From Harryflintia acetispora (GTDB lineage Bacteria; Bacillota; Clostridia; Oscillospirales; Ruminococcaceae), in contig SLUK01000003.1 in NCBI GenBank assembly GCA_004340125.1, positions 62,001-126,000 on the forward strand: a stretch of DNA of 64,000 nt. The letters are read 5' to 3'. Shown in pieces: positions 40,131-48,659 of the stretch. Within the stretch, counting starts at the first letter, position 1; every line of letters begins with the position of its first letter. The translations under genes and the position numbers were made by a program. The notes beneath the pieces are model-generated. The model searched no databases. It saw only the letters and a list, made by a program, of their open reading frames with translations, and was not told where the DNA came from.

Positions 40131-41429
40131 TCAGCCCAGCGGCAGCCGGATGGTCACCGTCAGCCCGCCGCCGGGGGTGTCGCCAAGCTCGATCTGCCCG
40201 CCGTGCAGCCGCACGATCTCTTTGGCGATGCTCATCCCGAGGCCGTAGTGCTCCTTCTTGCTGCGGGCGGGGTCGGCGCGGTAGAACCGCTCGAAGACAT
40301 GGGGCTTGTGCTCGTCCGAAATACCCGGCCCATTGTCCGAGACGATCAGCAGCACGGCATGCGGGGCCTTTTGGGCGCTCAGGGTGATCACGCCCCCTTC
40401 GGGGGTGTAGCTCACGGCGTTGTCCAAAAAGATGCCGAGCGCCTGCATGAGCCGCGCTTCGTCCCCGCACAGCACCGGGAGCGGGGAGAGATGGAGCAGG
40501 CAGCGCATCTGCTGGCCGCGGCGCTCGGCCAGTGGCCGGAAGGTGGCGGCGGCGCTTTTTAAGAGCTCTTCGGGCTCCACCGGCCCCTTCTGGAGGGTAA
40601 GCCCCTTCGAGTCCGCCCCGGCCAGGGTGAGCAGCTCGTCCACCAGCCGGGCGGCGCTGCGGCATTCGCGCACGATCGCCCCGGCGAAGGGCTTCCCCCT
40701 CGGGGTAGTCTCATATTCCAGCGCCTCGGCGCTGGTGCCGATCACGGCCAGCGGGGTGCGCAGCTCGTGCGAGGCGGCGGCGATAAACTCGGACTGGCGG
40801 CGCTGGCTCTCGGCCACCGGGCGCAGGGCGTGCCCGGAAAACCACCAGCCGAACAGGGCCAGTAGCAGCACGCTGGCGCCCACCAGCCCGGCATAGAGCA
40901 GGCGCTGGGAGACGATCTGCCCATCCAGCGCCCGCATGTCCCGCAGCAGCAGAAGCTCGCGGTAGCTCCTGTTCATCGGGATATAGACCGAGGCGCAAAG
41001 ATAGCGCTCCCCCATGTCCCCCCACAGCTCGAAGATGGTGGTGCGCACCTCCTCGGGCTCCATGAAGGCGTCTTCCCCCGTGCGCCGCGCGCCAAGCTTT
41101 GCGGCCTTCTCCTGCCCCAGGGCGATCAGCCGCTCCCGTCCGGTGAGGGGCTGCCAGGAGCCGGGGTAATGCAGCGGGTGCCCGCTCTCGGAGATGTGGA
41201 TGATCAGCCGTTCGGCCGCCTCGGTCTGGGAGAGCCAGTCCCAGTCGAGCACCTGCTCGCTCCTGAGGCGGTAGACGATGGCGTTGACGTTCCCCTCCAG
41301 GGTGATCCGGCTGCTCTGGATAAGCTGGCGCTCGGAGGAGCGCAGCATGAACAGGGCCATCCCGCAGAGGATCGCCCCGGTGATCAGCGCGCACAACAGT
41401 GTCAGATGGCGGCGCAGACGGCGCAGCAT
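40131..41429 (-). CDS. Sensor histidine kinase
   Basis: The 432-residue protein starts at ATG 41429, overlapping the regulator stop by ATGA. It has two transmembrane helices (about 10-30 and 155-178), an extracellular sensor region, H-box ASHELRTPLAVIG near 215, N-box DNAVSYTPEGG, G1 SDNGPGISDEHK and G2 YGLGMSIAKEIV. Together with the adjacent OmpR-type regulator it likely senses an envelope or nutrient signal and controls the divergent operon at 42251-48581. Confidence 0.93.
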   Translation of the reverse strand: MLRRLRRHLTLLCALITGAILCGMALFMLRSSERQLIQSSRITLEGNVNAIVYRLRSEQVLDWDWLSQTEAAERLIIHISESGHPLHYPGSWQPLTGRERLIALGQEKAAKLGARRTGEDAFMEPEEVRTTIFELWGDMGERYLCASVYIPMNRSYRELLLLRDMRALDGQIVSQRLLYAGLVGASVLLLALFGWWFSGHALRPVAESQRRQSEFIAAASHELRTPLAVIGTSAEALEYETTPRGKPFAGAIVRECRSAARLVDELLTLAGADSKGLTLQKGPVEPEELLKSAAATFRPLAERRGQQMRCLLHLSPLPVLCGDEARLMQALGIFLDNAVSYTPEGGVITLSAQKAPHAVLLIVSDNGPGISDEHKPHVFERFYRADPARSKKEHYGLGMSIAKEIVRLHGGQIELGDTPGGGLTVTIRLPLG

Positions 41430-42112
41430 CACTTGCCCTCCCCGCTAAGCAGCCGGTAGCCCACCGAATGGACCGTCTTGATCTGCAGAGCACTGCCGCA
41501 CTGCCGCAGCTTCTGGCGCAAAAAGTGGATGTAGGTGTCCAGATTCCCGTCCTCGACCGGCGCGTCGGGACCCCAGACCTTGCTGAAAAGCACCGGGCGG
41601 GGCAGGATCTGCTGGGGGTTGCGGAAAAAGACCTCGAAGAGCTGGGTCTCCCGCCGCGAGAGGGAGACGCTTCCCTTCGGCCCGCGCAGCAGGTGCCGCG
41701 CGCCGTCCAGCGCGGCGTCCCCGACGGCGAGGCCGCTTAGCGCTTCGAGCTGCGGCGCGCGCCGCAGCAGCGAGCGCACCCTGGCCAGCAGCTCCTCGGT
41801 GGCGAAGGGCTTGACGAGGTAATCGTCCGCCCCGGCGTCCAGCCCGGCGACCCTCTCGTTCACCCCGCCCAGGGCCGTGACGATCAGCACATGGCAGGAA
41901 ATCCCCTCGCGGCGCAGCTGGGTGAGCACCTCGATCCCGCCGAGAGACGGCAGCATCCGGTCGAGGATGATCAGGTCGTATGCCTGCTGGCGGATGAGAT
42001 GCAAAGCGCTCTCGCCGTCCTGGCATTCGTCCGCCTCGTAGCCCTCGCGCTCGAGGTGGAACCGGATGGCCGAACAGAGCGCCGCATCGTCCTCGACGAC
42101 CAGAATTCGCAT
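41429..42112 (-). CDS. OmpR/PhoB-family response regulator
   Basis: The 227-residue regulator has the receiver domain with acidic pocket EDD and phosphorylation site D51 in LIILDRML, conserved Thr/Lys (VTALGG, VKPF), and a C-terminal winged helix (about 125-225) with SRRETQLFEVFFRN and VDTYIHFLRQKL-type recognition helix. It is transcribed away from the solute-binding operon. The 42150-42207 inverted repeat lies in the shared region and is a probable binding site. Confidence 0.94.
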   Translation of the reverse strand: MRILVVEDDAALCSAIRFHLEREGYEADECQDGESALHLIRQQAYDLIILDRMLPSLGGIEVLTQLRREGISCHVLIVTALGGVNERVAGLDAGADDYLVKPFATEELLARVRSLLRRAPQLEALSGLAVGDAALDGARHLLRGPKGSVSLSRRETQLFEVFFRNPQQILPRPVLFSKVWGPDAPVEDGNLDTYIHFLRQKLRQCGSALQIKTVHSVGYRLLSGEGK

Positions 42113-42149
42113 GACAGCCCCTCCCGCATATCAGATAAATTTATTATAG

Positions 42150-42207
42150 CACTCAAATCTTAAAAAAACCTAAAAACTTCTTTCAGGATTTCTTTAAGAT
42201 TTGGGTG
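42150..42207. promoter_or_regulatory. Inverted repeat operator between regulator and transport operon
   Basis: CACTCAAATCTTAAA (42150-42164) and TTTAAGATTTGGGTG (42193-42207) are inverted copies differing at one base, separated by 28 AT-rich bases with phased A tracts. Likely site for the response regulator. Confidence 0.72.
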
Positions 42208-42250
42208 TTAGCATGGTGGGCAGAGTGAAGACAACGAAAGGGGATTCCAC

Positions 42251-44551
42251 ATGAAAAACAAGACGAGCACGAAACTTCTGGCGGCCCTGCTGGGGCTGAG
42301 CCTTCTGCTCGGCGGCTGCGGCGAGAAAGCAAAGCCCGCGCCAAACGAAACAGAGGGTGGGGAAACGCCCACCGCCATGGGACGGTACATCGAAGAGGAG
42401 CTGCCGCTGCCGCACAACGAGGCGTGGATCTCCCATACCATGCAGCTCCTGCCGGATGACAGAATCCAGTGCATCGGCGAAGGAGAGGACGGGGTCCTGC
42501 GCAGCTATGTGCTGAGCGGCGAGAGCTGGCAGGAGCAGGACGTCGGGGCGCTCAGTACCGCCTATCAGCAGAGCGGGGAAGAGGACAAGTACGTCTCGGC
42601 CCTCTCGGGCACCCCGGACGAAGGCTACCTGATGATCGTACATATGTATTCCGACGAGATGGATGAAAACGGCGAGCCGCTCGACCGCTACGTCACGCTG
42701 CAGGTCGCCCCCGACGGGACCGTGACCGAAATCCCGATCGACTACCGGCGCAAGTGGGAGGGCGTTTACGACCCGACCAACCCCAATATGCCGATCTACC
42801 CGAGCGCGATCCGGCGCGGGGAGGACGGGGACATCTACGTCGGGGCCGCCTATAAGGGGATTTTCCGCTACTCGCCCCAGGGCGAGCTGAAAACCGTCTT
42901 CCCCGGGGACGGCGGCGCCTTCGTGCTCTCGGGCGGAGAGCTCGGGCAGTTTAACAGTGAAGACGGCGAGCTGGTCCTCTTCGACACCGAGAGCGGGGAG
43001 GAGAAGTCCCGGATCGCGACCGACGGGCTCTTCTCCAGCGTTTCGGGCTCGGGCGGGCTGCTGCTCCGGGATGGGCAGGGGGACATCTACCGCGCCGACC
43101 GGGACGGGATCTACCGCCTGGGGAAGGACACCACCCTCTGGGAGCAGATGGTGCTCGGCGAGATGTGCTCGCTCGGGCTGCCGAGTCTGAGCGTCTCGGG
43201 CTTCGTGCGTCTTTCGGACGGCAGTTTCGTCGTGCGGCTGTGGAGCGCGGATTCCACCGAGCGCTATGTGCGCTATGTCTATTCGGCCGACACCCCCTCC
43301 CGCCCGGACACCAGGCTGAGCGTCTACTCCCTCGAGGACAATTCCAACGCGCGGCAGGCGGCCATCCAGCTCCAGCTCAAGAACCCGCAGGTCTATGTGG
43401 AGTTCCGCACCCTGCTGGAGGCGGACAGCTCGATGACCACCTCGGACGCCATCCGCGCGCTGAACACCGAGCTGCTCGCCGGCAAGGGCCCGGATGTGCT
43501 GATCCTGGACGGGCTGCCGATCGACTCCTATATCGAAAAGGGGGTCCTGCTGGATCTCGAGGAGCTGCTCGGGGAGCGGATCAAGAACGGGGAATTCCTC
43601 GAAAACGTCGTCGGGACCTACCGGAGGGACGGCAAGCTCTTTGCCGTGCCCACCCGGCTCGGATTCCCGGCTGTCTGGGGCGAGCCCGAGACGGTCTCCC
43701 ACGCCGGGAGCCTCAGCGCTTTGGCCGACTATGCCGAGCAAAACCCGGATAAGCGTATGCTCGATCATCTGTCGCCCGAGGCGCTGCTGCGGGACTTTTA
43801 CCTCACCTGCGCCCCCGCCTGGCTCACGGAAAGCGGGCAGCTCGACGAGGAGCGCTTCGCGCAGTTCCTGACTGATATCAAGCGCCTGAGCGACACCGCC
43901 ACCGGGGAGGACCGGGAAGTGCGCATGAACTATGCGGGGGGGGGGGTTCAGACCCTGAGTAGCTCTCCCTTCGGGATGGTGGCCGGCGAATTCGAGCTGA
44001 TGGTCGACCTCATGCAGAGCAACCACAACGTCATGCTGAATGCGGGCGTGGTGCAGCACCGTCTGGGCGGCGAGCTGCCGCAGGGCGGGGCGCTGCGGGA
44101 GATTTTTGCCCCCATGCCGGGCCAGGGCGGAGGGACCGTCTTCCAGCCGCTGAGCATTGTCGGGATAAACGCGGCCAGCGGTCAACTTGAAGCCGCGAAG
44201 GAATATGTCGGCGCGCTGCTCTCGCAGGAGTGCCAGGAGCCGGACAGCTATTACGGTTACCCGGTCAACCGCGCGGCGCTCAGGGCGTGGACGAAAAACG
44301 TGCTGAGCTCGGTGCAGTCCTTCTCCACCAGCAACGGTTCCTATCCCGAGGTCGTGATCTACTGGCCCGAGGAGCGGGTGCTCTCGATGGTGGCCGACGC
44401 CCTTGAACAGGCCAATACCCCTTCGTCCTACAACGACACCCTCATGCAGATGGTCGTGGAGGAGACGGCTGGCTTCTTCGAGGGGAGCATGAGCGCCGGG
44501 GAGGCCGCCAAAGCGCTCAGTGCGCGCACCCAGGCCTATCTGGCCGAATGA
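42251..44551 (+). CDS. Large two-part solute-binding lipoprotein
   Basis: The 766-residue lipoprotein (lipobox LGGC, Cys23) has an N-terminal repeat-like beta domain (about 45-345) suggestive of a beta-propeller-like sensor (strands like EDGDIYVGAAYKG, DGQGDIYRADRDGIY). From about 360 a family 1 solute-binding domain follows (LQLKNPQVYVEFRT, GPDVLILDGLP, GIVGINAASG). The coding sequence contains an 11-G tract (43936-43946). It opens an operon with two permeases and HlyD/MacB-like proteins. The two-part structure is unusual. Confidence 0.8.
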   Translation: MKNKTSTKLLAALLGLSLLLGGCGEKAKPAPNETEGGETPTAMGRYIEEELPLPHNEAWISHTMQLLPDDRIQCIGEGEDGVLRSYVLSGESWQEQDVGALSTAYQQSGEEDKYVSALSGTPDEGYLMIVHMYSDEMDENGEPLDRYVTLQVAPDGTVTEIPIDYRRKWEGVYDPTNPNMPIYPSAIRRGEDGDIYVGAAYKGIFRYSPQGELKTVFPGDGGAFVLSGGELGQFNSEDGELVLFDTESGEEKSRIATDGLFSSVSGSGGLLLRDGQGDIYRADRDGIYRLGKDTTLWEQMVLGEMCSLGLPSLSVSGFVRLSDGSFVVRLWSADSTERYVRYVYSADTPSRPDTRLSVYSLEDNSNARQAAIQLQLKNPQVYVEFRTLLEADSSMTTSDAIRALNTELLAGKGPDVLILDGLPIDSYIEKGVLLDLEELLGERIKNGEFLENVVGTYRRDGKLFAVPTRLGFPAVWGEPETVSHAGSLSALADYAEQNPDKRMLDHLSPEALLRDFYLTCAPAWLTESGQLDEERFAQFLTDIKRLSDTATGEDREVRMNYAGGGVQTLSSSPFGMVAGEFELMVDLMQSNHNVMLNAGVVQHRLGGELPQGGALREIFAPMPGQGGGTVFQPLSIVGINAASGQLEAAKEYVGALLSQECQEPDSYYGYPVNRAALRAWTKNVLSSVQSFSTSNGSYPEVVIYWPEERVLSMVADALEQANTPSSYNDTLMQMVVEETAGFFEGSMSAGEAAKALSARTQAYLAE
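43936..43946 (+). repeat. G11 homopolymer inside the lipoprotein gene
   Basis: Eleven G residues encode part of Ala-Gly-Gly-Gly in frame. Such tracts slip readily, so reversible frameshifting is possible; sequencing error is an alternative. Confidence 0.75.
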
Positions 44552-44583
44552 CTGTGCCGCCGCGCGAAAGGAGGGGAGCGACA

Positions 44584-45441
44584 TTGAAACGCCACAGACG
44601 CCGCCGCACGCTGGCGCCCTACCTCTTTCTGGCGCCCAGCCTTCTGTGCGTGTCCCTCTTCGTGCTGCTCCCCTTCCTGGACGCGGTGCGTCGCTCGTTC
44701 TATTCGGCCATGAGCGGACAGTTCGTGGGGCTGCAAAATTACCGCACCGTGCTGCATAACGCGGCGTTTCGCCTGGCGGTGGGGAACACCCTGCGCTTCA
44801 CGCTGCTGTGCATCCCCGTGCTGGTGGCCCTGGCGCTGCTGCTGGCCCTGCTGCTGCAGGCGGCGAAGGATGAAAGGGGCGTCTACAAGACCACCTTCTT
44901 AGCGCCGCTGGCCATCCCGGTGGCCTCGATCGTGCTGCTGTGGAAGGTGGCCTTCCACCAGAACGGGATGTTAAACTCCCTGCTTTCGCACTTTGGAGTG
45001 CAGCCGGTGGATTGGCTGCAAACCGACTGGGCCTTCCTGGTGCTGGTGCTCAGCTACCTGTGGAAGAACACCGGCTACGACATGGTGCTCTGGCTCTCGG
45101 GGCTGCAAAACATTTCGCCCGCCCTCTATGAGGCGGCGCAGGTGGACGGGGCCAATGCGCGCCAGCGCTTTTTTAAGATCACCCTGCCCTGCCTGCTGCC
45201 CGAGCTGTTTACCATCTCGGTGCTCTCCCTGCTCAATTCCTTTAAGGTCTTCCGCGAGGCCTACCTGATCGGCGGGGACTACCCGCACGACAGCATCTAT
45301 CTGTTGCAGCACCTATTCAGCAATTGGTTCACAAGCCTCGACGTCGACAAGATGTGCGCGGCGGCGACCCTGGTGGCCCTGGCGGTGCTGCTGTTGATCT
45401 TCGCCATGCAGGCGGCCTGGGGAAGGAAGGAGAACCGATGA
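44584..45441 (+). CDS. ABC sugar-type permease 1 (MalF/UgpA-like)
   Basis: TTG 44584 is preceded by AAAGGAGG and preferred over ATG 44548. The 285-residue protein has six membrane segments and the cytoplasmic EAA loop (YEAAQVDGANARQRFFKITLPCL near 190-212). It pairs with the next gene to form the channel. No ATPase gene is in the operon, so a shared MsmX/MsmK-type ATPase elsewhere would be needed, as is usual in Clostridia. Confidence 0.92.
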   Translation: MKRHRRRRTLAPYLFLAPSLLCVSLFVLLPFLDAVRRSFYSAMSGQFVGLQNYRTVLHNAAFRLAVGNTLRFTLLCIPVLVALALLLALLLQAAKDERGVYKTTFLAPLAIPVASIVLLWKVAFHQNGMLNSLLSHFGVQPVDWLQTDWAFLVLVLSYLWKNTGYDMVLWLSGLQNISPALYEAAQVDGANARQRFFKITLPCLLPELFTISVLSLLNSFKVFREAYLIGGDYPHDSIYLLQHLFSNWFTSLDVDKMCAAATLVALAVLLLIFAMQAAWGRKENR

Positions 45442-46277
45442 AAAAGTGGCTGCTGCGCTTGGGACTTTTTTTGCTGGCGCTGGTGGTCTGGCTGCCGCTT
45501 TGGCTGCTGCTGACCGGCGCGCTGATGGGCAAGGGGGAGCTGCTCCACAACCTTTCCCCGGTGCTGGGGGAGGGAAAGGGCTTCGCCTCCTGGCCGCTGC
45601 TGCCGCAGTTTCCGACGCTGCGCCCGCTTGTCGAACTGCTGCTGGATACCCCGAAATTTTTTGTGATGTTCTGGAATTCCTGCGCCATGGTGGCCCCCAT
45701 CCTGCTGCTGCAGGTGCTCATCGGCGCGCCCGCCGCCTGGGCGCTGGCACGCTACCGCTTTCGGGGGCGGGACACGGTCTACTTCCTCTACATCGTACTC
45801 ATGCTCATGCCCTTCCAGGTGACGATGGTCTCGAGCTACCTGGTGCTGGACCGGCTGGGGCTGATGGATACCCTCTGGGCCATTATCCTGCCCGGGGCCT
45901 TCTCCACCTTCCCGGTCTTTCTCATGCACCGCTTCTTCGCCGCCATCCCCGAGGGGGTGCTCGAGGCGGCCGCCCTCGATGGGGCGGGCGGGCTGCGCTC
46001 CTTCCTCTTTATCGGGGTTCCGCTGGGCGCGCCGGGGATTCTGTGCGCGGTGGTGCTGGGCTTTTTGGAATATTGGAACGCCATCGAGCAGCCGATGACC
46101 TTTTTAAAAGAGCGCTCCCTCTGGCCTCTTTCGCTCTATCTGCCCTCGATCACCGCCGAGCGTGCGGGGGCGAGCCTGGCCGCCTCGCTCGTCATGCTGG
46201 TCCCGGCGCTGCTGATCTTCCGTTTTGGGCAGCGCTACCTGGAGGAGGGGATCAGCGCCTATGGGATGAAAGAATAA
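45438..46277 (+). CDS. ABC sugar-type permease 2 (MalG/UgpE-like)
   Basis: ATG 45438 overlaps the previous stop; the upstream extension to 45324 is a shadow of the first permease. The 279-residue protein has six hydrophobic segments and the EAA motif LEAAALDGAGGLRSFLFIGVPL near 174-195. It forms the second half of the import channel. Confidence 0.92.
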   Translation: MKKWLLRLGLFLLALVVWLPLWLLLTGALMGKGELLHNLSPVLGEGKGFASWPLLPQFPTLRPLVELLLDTPKFFVMFWNSCAMVAPILLLQVLIGAPAAWALARYRFRGRDTVYFLYIVLMLMPFQVTMVSSYLVLDRLGLMDTLWAIILPGAFSTFPVFLMHRFFAAIPEGVLEAAALDGAGGLRSFLFIGVPLGAPGILCAVVLGFLEYWNAIEQPMTFLKERSLWPLSLYLPSITAERAGASLAASLVMLVPALLIFRFGQRYLEEGISAYGMKE

Positions 46278-46296
46278 CTGTTTGGAGGAATCGCAT

Positions 46297-47715
46297 GTGC
46301 GCAGTCCTGTTAAAAACCTGCTCACGCGCCTCAGCGGCGCCCAGCGCGCCTCGCTGCGGCTGCTCTCGCTCTTTTTCGGCGCAATCCTGCTCTTCACCTT
46401 CCTTTCGCGCGCGATCGACTCCTTCAGCGTGCCGCTCATCGGGACGGCAAAGCCAAAGCCCGGCACGCTGCTGCACACCGCCTCGGGCTTCGGCACCGCC
46501 GAGAGCGCGCAGCAGATTCCGGTGACTACTCTGCCGGACTGCCTGATCATGGACGTTTTGGTCCGGGAAGGGCAGAGCGTGCAGGAGGGGGATACGCTGC
46601 TCGCGCTGGACCTTGAGGATCTGGAGCAGAAGATCGCCCAGGCACAGGATGAAATCAGCCGCGCGGCGCTGATGAGCGAGTACTACGGCAGCCTCGCGGG
46701 CGAGGACACGCGCCGCGCCGAGAAGCTGCTGGAGCGCGCCGAGGAGGACTATAAGGCGGATTTGGAGGAGGCCGCGGCCAAGGTCGCGCGCGCCCGGCGG
46801 GAGCTTTCCCGCGCGCAGGAGAAGCTGGACGACTATAAGGACTGGGCCGAGGACCGCTACGAGGGGGACATCGACTGGAAGGAGAGCACCCTGGGCTTTT
46901 CGGACGGGACCTATGACAACCTGCGCGAGGCGGTGCGCCAGCGCCGCCAGGAATACGAGGAGGCGCAGCGCGAAGACGAAAAGGCAGAGCTCCTGGCCAA
47001 GCGGGCGCTGGAGGATGCCAGGGAGGTTACGGCGAGCGGGAACCTGAACCAGCAGAAGCTCCAGCAGCTGGAGATAGCGGGGAAAAACCGGGAGCTTTCC
47101 CGCCTGCGCGCCCTCTATGAAGCGGGCGGTCAGGTGAAGGCGGGGCAAAGCGGGATTGTCGCCTCGCTGAGCGCCGAGGTGGGCGCGCGCACCGGGAATG
47201 AAAAGCTGCTGCTGCTCGGAGATACCGCCGCCCCCCTGCGCGCCAGGTTCGTCGTCGGCGAGGAGGAGGCGCGCTTCGTCTCTCCCGGGGACAGCGTCCT
47301 GCTGCGCCCCGCATCCAAGCGGGACTGGCAGGAGGGCGGGTCGGTCGAGGGGGTGCGCCCCCTCGCCGGCGAGGACGAAGGGAAGTACCAAGTCGAGGTC
47401 TCCCTTCCCCAGGGGAGCGTCTTGCCGGGGCAGAGCGTCGAGATGCAGGTCAGCCACAGCAGCGAGCAGTTCGGCACCACCCTGCCGCAGCGCGCGCTGC
47501 GCAGCGATTCATCCGGGGACTATGTACTGATCGCGCGGGAGAAGGGCACCGTGATGGGGACCCAAACATTTGCCGAGCGGGTGAACGTTTCGGTCATCGA
47601 GCGGGACGGCGCCACCGCCGCCGTTTCGGGGGGCTTCTCGCCGGAGGATGAGATTATCGTGTCCAGCGCCCGGCCCGTCGCCGAGGGCGACCGGGTGCGC
47701 ACGGAGGAGCCGTGA
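46297..47715 (+). CDS. HlyD/RND-type membrane fusion protein
   Basis: GTG 46297 lies 7 bases after GGAGGA and is preferred. The 472-residue protein has an N-terminal membrane anchor, a lipoyl-like strand (VREGQSVQEGDTLLALD near 85-101), a long alpha-helical hairpin (about 105-270) and a C-terminal beta-barrel and membrane-proximal region. Such proteins link inner-membrane exporters with the envelope. In this operon they accompany import-type permeases, which is unusual. Confidence 0.85.
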   Translation: MRSPVKNLLTRLSGAQRASLRLLSLFFGAILLFTFLSRAIDSFSVPLIGTAKPKPGTLLHTASGFGTAESAQQIPVTTLPDCLIMDVLVREGQSVQEGDTLLALDLEDLEQKIAQAQDEISRAALMSEYYGSLAGEDTRRAEKLLERAEEDYKADLEEAAAKVARARRELSRAQEKLDDYKDWAEDRYEGDIDWKESTLGFSDGTYDNLREAVRQRRQEYEEAQREDEKAELLAKRALEDAREVTASGNLNQQKLQQLEIAGKNRELSRLRALYEAGGQVKAGQSGIVASLSAEVGARTGNEKLLLLGDTAAPLRARFVVGEEEARFVSPGDSVLLRPASKRDWQEGGSVEGVRPLAGEDEGKYQVEVSLPQGSVLPGQSVEMQVSHSSEQFGTTLPQRALRSDSSGDYVLIAREKGTVMGTQTFAERVNVSVIERDGATAAVSGGFSPEDEIIVSSARPVAEGDRVRTEEP

Positions 47716-48581
47716 TGAAGCGATATCTGCCGCTCGCCGCGCTGTTTATCGCCCTGCTGCTGGCGCTGCTCGGCTGGCGGACGACAAGCTCCCTGATCGC
47801 ACGGGAATACCGCCGCCCCCAGACCGTCTCGCTGCGCTGGAAAACGCAGGCGCTCACCGCCGGCGACTGCCGCCGGCTGGAAGAACCGGCGCAGGATGAG
47901 GCGCCGCCGGTTTACGCCGCTTGGGCGGGCGGGGAGCGCCTCCTGGTCGAGCCGCGAAACGGGCGGGAGGAACTGGCGCAGGCGCTGCTGGTGCGCGGGG
48001 AAATCTCCCTGCTGCTACCGCAGGAAACGGTTCTCGGGAACCTGCCCCAGTCCAATCTGGAGTGCGCGGTCAGCGAGGACCTATGCTATGAGCTCTTCGG
48101 CAGTGCCGACGCCGCCGGACAGACCCTGCGCATGGAGGGGCGGGACTACACCGTCAGCGGGATGCTGCGGGACCTGCGCCGTACGGTGGTCTTTTTGCAG
48201 CCGCAGCAGGAGGCGTTTTCGGCGCTCGAGCTGGCGGTGCCGCAGGGGAAAAACGCCTACGCCGCGGCAGAGGATTTCCTTTCGCGCTACGCGCTGCCCG
48301 AGCCGGATGGAGTGCAAAGCCACGCGGGACACTTCCGGTTGTCGGGGCTCGGGGAATGGATCCCCTCCCGCTGGTCGGACTTTGAGCATTGGAGCACCCT
48401 CCTGAGACAGGCGAAGGAGCGCCGCCAAGCACTGGGGGCCCTGCCGCTCTGTGAGCCGGACCGGCTGCGGAAGGAGGCGGTGAATGAAGTGTGGCTGTCC
48501 ATCGCGGCCTCGCTGGCGATGAGCGCCGCCGCGCTCCTGCTCCTGGTGCGGGAACTGCGAAGGCTGAAGGAGCAAGTATAG
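47715..48581 (+). CDS. MacB periplasmic-core-like membrane protein
   Basis: ATG 47715 follows GGAGGAG by 5 bases and overlaps the previous stop. The 288-residue protein has one N-terminal and one C-terminal membrane helix flanking an extracellular part. A stretch near 105-160 (SEDLCYELFGSADAAGQTLRMEG) resembles the MacB_PCD domain, in which a Gly-rich loop precedes DYTVSGML. It lacks the four-helix FtsX permease part. It may partner the HlyD-like protein. Low certainty on function. Confidence 0.65.
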   Translation: MKRYLPLAALFIALLLALLGWRTTSSLIAREYRRPQTVSLRWKTQALTAGDCRRLEEPAQDEAPPVYAAWAGGERLLVEPRNGREELAQALLVRGEISLLLPQETVLGNLPQSNLECAVSEDLCYELFGSADAAGQTLRMEGRDYTVSGMLRDLRRTVVFLQPQQEAFSALELAVPQGKNAYAAAEDFLSRYALPEPDGVQSHAGHFRLSGLGEWIPSRWSDFEHWSTLLRQAKERRQALGALPLCEPDRLRKEAVNEVWLSIAASLAMSAAALLLLVRELRRLKEQV

Positions 48582-48591
48582 AAAAAAGGCA

Positions 48592-48630
48592 AAGGAGCGG
48601 GCGGCAGATCCCATCTGCCGCCCGCTCCTT
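48592..48630. terminator. Strong bidirectional terminator
   Basis: AAGGAGCGGGCGGCAGAT pairs perfectly with ATCTGCCGCCCGCTCCTT between two convergent genes. Confidence 0.88.
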
Positions 48631-48659
48631 GGAGTGCTTTTGAAAGTCAGACTGCTGCC

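Noticed and set aside
42194..44584. 796-codon minus-strand frame
   Set aside because: It is a shadow of the lipoprotein gene, with no motifs.
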